Below are positions 61,927 through 64,000 of a stretch of 64,000 nt of DNA, one piece after another. The DNA lies in contig NZ_JARPVX010000014.1 of the NCBI RefSeq assembly GCF_033947565.1, positions 18,821-82,820 of the forward strand, written 5' to 3'. Under the pieces are notes generated by a model, which saw only the letters and a list, made by a program, of their open reading frames with translations, was not told where the DNA came from and searched no databases. Source of the stretch: Lichenihabitans sp033947565. GTDB taxonomy: Bacteria; Pseudomonadota; Alphaproteobacteria; Rhizobiales; Beijerinckiaceae. Both the position numbers and the translations under genes were made by a program. Numbering within the stretch: the stretch's first letter is position 1; each line of letters opens with the position of its first letter.

Positions 61927-63795
61927 GTGACGGCTTCGCACAGGATCACCGGCGCAGCGCTGCCGCCCAGCGAGCCGGTCGTCTTCACGGGTTTCACCGG
62001 CACCTATCAGGCGCCCCCGGTCGCCCCCCGCCGGGCCGTGCTGATGCTCAGTCCGGTCGGCTACGAGGAATTGTGCAGCCGCACCTTTTGGACGGTGTTG
62101 TCGGAGCGGCTCGCGGCTGCCGGCGTGGCCAGCCTGCGGTTCGACTATCCCGGCACCGGCAATGCGCTCGATGCCGAGCCCGACGACCTCGAGGATTGGC
62201 GGCTGGCGGCCCGCGAGGCCATGGATGCGCTTCGCCATCGCAGCGGCTTGTCGCGGATCGACGTTCTCGGCCAAAGCTTAGGCGCCAGCCTCGCGGCCCT
62301 TTGGGGTATGCGGCTCGGACCCGTTGACGCGTTGGTGCTGCTCGAGCCTGCCGTGAGCGGGCGCGCCTATCTGCGTGGATTGAAGGCTTGGGGAACCGCG
62401 GTGGCGGCTGCTTCGGGTCTTGGATCGGACGCCGCCGACGCGGCGCGTTACACCGTTGCGGGGCTCACTGTCCCACAAACGCTGCTCGCCACGATGGTCA
62501 AACTGGACCTCGGGACGTTGCAGGAGGCGCCCTGCCGGCGCGCGCTCGTCCTGGCACAGCCCGGGTCGCCCGCCCGAAAGTCGCTTACGGCTCGGCTCGA
62601 AGACCTCGGGGTGTCGGTTGATACGGGCGACTACCCCGGTTATCCGGCTCTGCTGACGGACCCGACCTTGGCCAAGGTCCCGGACGACACGATCGCGCGA
62701 GTGGTGACGTGGATGACGGCTCTGGCCGCCGAAACGGCGTCGGAGGTGGCACCCGTGGCCGACTTGGCGATGCCGACGGTGCTCCAGGGCGACGGCTTCA
62801 TGGAAACGCCGATCCGCTTCGGCCCCGGCTTACGGCTCGCCGGCGTCTTGTGCGAGCCGACCCGCCGCACGCCGGACACCCCCGCGCTCGTCATCGCGGG
62901 TGCGGGGCGGGACTACCACATGGGGTGGGGTCGCGCCGCCGTCCGGCAGGCGCGTGGCCTGGCACGTTGCGGCACCGCCACCCTGCGGTTCGACGGAGGC
63001 GGCATCGGCGACAGTCGCCCGGCCGAGGACGCGCCGGACGAGTTCCTGTATTCGCGCCACATGTGCGACGACCTGCGGGCCGCCGTCGACCGGCTTGAAA
63101 ATGCAGGCTATGGCACCATCGGGCTCGTCGGCCGCTGTAGTGGCGCTTGGGCGGCGTTCACGCTGGCGGTGGCGGACGCGCGCATCAGCAGCGTGGCGCT
63201 CATCAACATCGGCCATTTCAACTGGGACACCTCGAAGAATCTGGCCGACGTGATTCAATTCGCGCAGCGCAGCGTTGGCGACCTCGGCACGACCCTGATG
63301 CGACGCGACGGATGGCGCCGTCTGCTGACCGGCCAGTTGAACCTGCGCGGCGCTTGGCGGTTTCTAGGCCGGCAGCTGTCCCGCCACCTGTTCCGCCGCT
63401 ACGCCGCGCTGCTTGGCCGGCTGACGGCCGAGTCGCGGCGCTACCATGACGTGCACGCCCAACTGGCCCGCCTGCGCCAGCGCGACGTGCGCGTTCTGCT
63501 GGCGTATTCGGAGCGCGACAGCAGCGTCGAGGAACTGCGCAGCTTCATGGGCGCCGACCTGCGCAAGCTGCATCGCTATCCCGGCATCGCGGTCAGGCAT
63601 GTGGCTGGGGCCGACCACAACTTCACCCGTGGCGCGGCTCAGGAAGCGCTGCTCGAGCTGTTGCTGGCCTTCTCGGAACCCACCTCCCCGGCCGATCGGG
63701 CGTTGACCGCCAACGCCGAGCCGCGCCTGCGTCATGGTTACGAAACCCTGTCGGAGACCCGTCGTATCGAGGAGGTGCAGGCCATCGCGGGTTGA
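61927..63795 (+). CDS. Tandem alpha/beta-hydrolase protein
   Basis: A 622-residue cytoplasmic protein made of two alpha/beta-hydrolase units. Unit 1 (about 20-280) has PRRAVLMLSPVGYEELCSRTF, RFDYPGTGNA and the nucleophile elbow G-Q-Ser117-L-G. Unit 2 (about 295-600) has LRFDGGGIGDS, the elbow G-R-Cys404-S-G and a late GADHNFT with a likely catalytic His. The style matches hydrolases associated with exopolysaccharide or exosortase systems. GTG at 61927 has GGGAG 8 nt upstream. The next gene is a probable acyl carrier protein, so acyl transfer or ester cleavage on a carrier-bound product is plausible. Confidence 0.82.
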   Translation: MTASHRITGAALPPSEPVVFTGFTGTYQAPPVAPRRAVLMLSPVGYEELCSRTFWTVLSERLAAAGVASLRFDYPGTGNALDAEPDDLEDWRLAAREAMDALRHRSGLSRIDVLGQSLGASLAALWGMRLGPVDALVLLEPAVSGRAYLRGLKAWGTAVAAASGLGSDAADAARYTVAGLTVPQTLLATMVKLDLGTLQEAPCRRALVLAQPGSPARKSLTARLEDLGVSVDTGDYPGYPALLTDPTLAKVPDDTIARVVTWMTALAAETASEVAPVADLAMPTVLQGDGFMETPIRFGPGLRLAGVLCEPTRRTPDTPALVIAGAGRDYHMGWGRAAVRQARGLARCGTATLRFDGGGIGDSRPAEDAPDEFLYSRHMCDDLRAAVDRLENAGYGTIGLVGRCSGAWAAFTLAVADARISSVALINIGHFNWDTSKNLADVIQFAQRSVGDLGTTLMRRDGWRRLLTGQLNLRGAWRFLGRQLSRHLFRRYAALLGRLTAESRRYHDVHAQLARLRQRDVRVLLAYSERDSSVEELRSFMGADLRKLHRYPGIAVRHVAGADHNFTRGAAQEALLELLLAFSEPTSPADRALTANAEPRLRHGYETLSETRRIEEVQAIAG

Positions 63796-63915
63796 CCATC
63801 CCACCGGATCGAGCATGGCCCTTACGGTTCAATTCACCTCTGAACGCGTAGTGTTTTCCGATGGGCAGGGCGTCCCCGGGGTGCTCCGCACGATCCATTG
63901 CGAGTTGAGGTCGTC

Positions 63916-64000
63916 ATGTTGCATGAAATCAGGCAAGTCGTGGCAGACGCAGAGCTTCTGTCTTGTCCGGTTGAAACACTGTCGGACACGGCGGATTTGT
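63916..64000 (+). CDS. Acyl carrier protein, N-terminal fragment
   Basis: The frame starts at an ATG with GAGG upstream and runs off the right edge after 28 codons. LHEIRQVVADAELLSCPVETL followed by SDTADL (first part shortened here) matches helix 1 and loop 1 of stand-alone acyl carrier proteins that continue with YxAGLTSF. The phosphopantetheine serine lies beyond the window. It is 120 bp after the tandem hydrolase on the same strand. Confidence 0.6.
   Translation, partial: MLHEIRQVVADAELLSCPVETLSDTADL

Noticed and set aside
63815..64000. An alternative open frame starting at 63815 and running off the edge
   Set aside because: It has no homology, while the overlapping frame from 63916 matches acyl carrier proteins and has a ribosome binding site.

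Overview
The window is a high-GC (roughly two-thirds G+C) chromosomal segment from an alphaproteobacterium, most likely of the Hyphomicrobiales (Rhizobiales). Supporting signs are a complete 14-subunit respiratory complex I operon followed by birA, rnj (RNase J) and a DUF1467 gene; the separate pair ndufA12 (alphaproteobacterial/mitochondrial complex I accessory subunit) and DUF2155 beside aat; the MidA-pgeF pair; NADP isocitrate dehydrogenase beside trmJ; and homospermidine synthase. No insertion sequence, prophage, integrase, CRISPR array or rRNA operon was seen, so this reads as ordinary chromosome with a few accessory islands.

Layout. 0-2.6 kb: end of a MidA/NDUFAF7-type methyltransferase, pgeF and a DUF998 membrane protein, overlapping by 4 bp each, then a stand-alone BLUF photoreceptor. 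2.6-5.0 kb: a minus-strand galactose-type (De Ley-Doudoroff) catabolic operon, SDR dehydrogenase-dgoK-dgoA. 5.1-10.5 kb: ndufA12, DUF2155, aat, guaA, rimO. 10.6-16.1 kb: a NodS-like methyltransferase, a membrane-anchored coiled-coil protein, an SMP-30 lactonase, a SWIB protein, a spore-photoproduct-lyase-like radical SAM protein, and a divergent methyltransferase broken by one in-frame amber codon. 16.2-25.7 kb: a carbohydrate utilisation locus, with a minus-strand operon (binding protein, two permeases, GH51 arabinofuranosidase) divergent from a GntR/FadR regulator, a GH2 hydrolase and an NAD-dependent epimerase. It has no transport ATPase of its own. 26-36.5 kb: tRNA-Leu(CAG), trmJ, icd, an NmrA-type reductase divergent from a TetR regulator, hss, an orphan RND transporter, tRNA-Lys(TTT) and small proteins.

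36.5-54.3 kb is one long minus-strand transcription unit: nuoA-B-C-D-(80-aa exported protein)-E-F-G-H-I-J-K-L-M-N-birA-rnj-DUF1467, with tRNA-Asp(GTC) upstream. Most junctions overlap by a few bases. The two large gaps (F/G and I/J) carry small hairpins. All cofactor-binding motifs of the hydrophilic subunits are intact. 54.7-64 kb holds a periplasmic ClpP-like protein, a GGDEF-EAL signalling protein, a cytochrome P450, DUF2256, a PAQR/hemolysin III protein, an exported protein, a tandem alpha/beta-hydrolase and the first codons of a probable acyl carrier protein at the right edge.

The items most worth following up are: (i) the SPL-like radical SAM protein, which appears to lack the catalytic cysteine of true spore photoproduct lyases and sits beside a freshly disabled methyltransferase; (ii) the exported 80-aa protein embedded in the nuo operon; (iii) the tandem hydrolase with one GxSxG and one GxCxG nucleophile elbow next to an acyl carrier protein; and (iv) two convergent gene pairs whose stop codons lie inside a shared inverted repeat.
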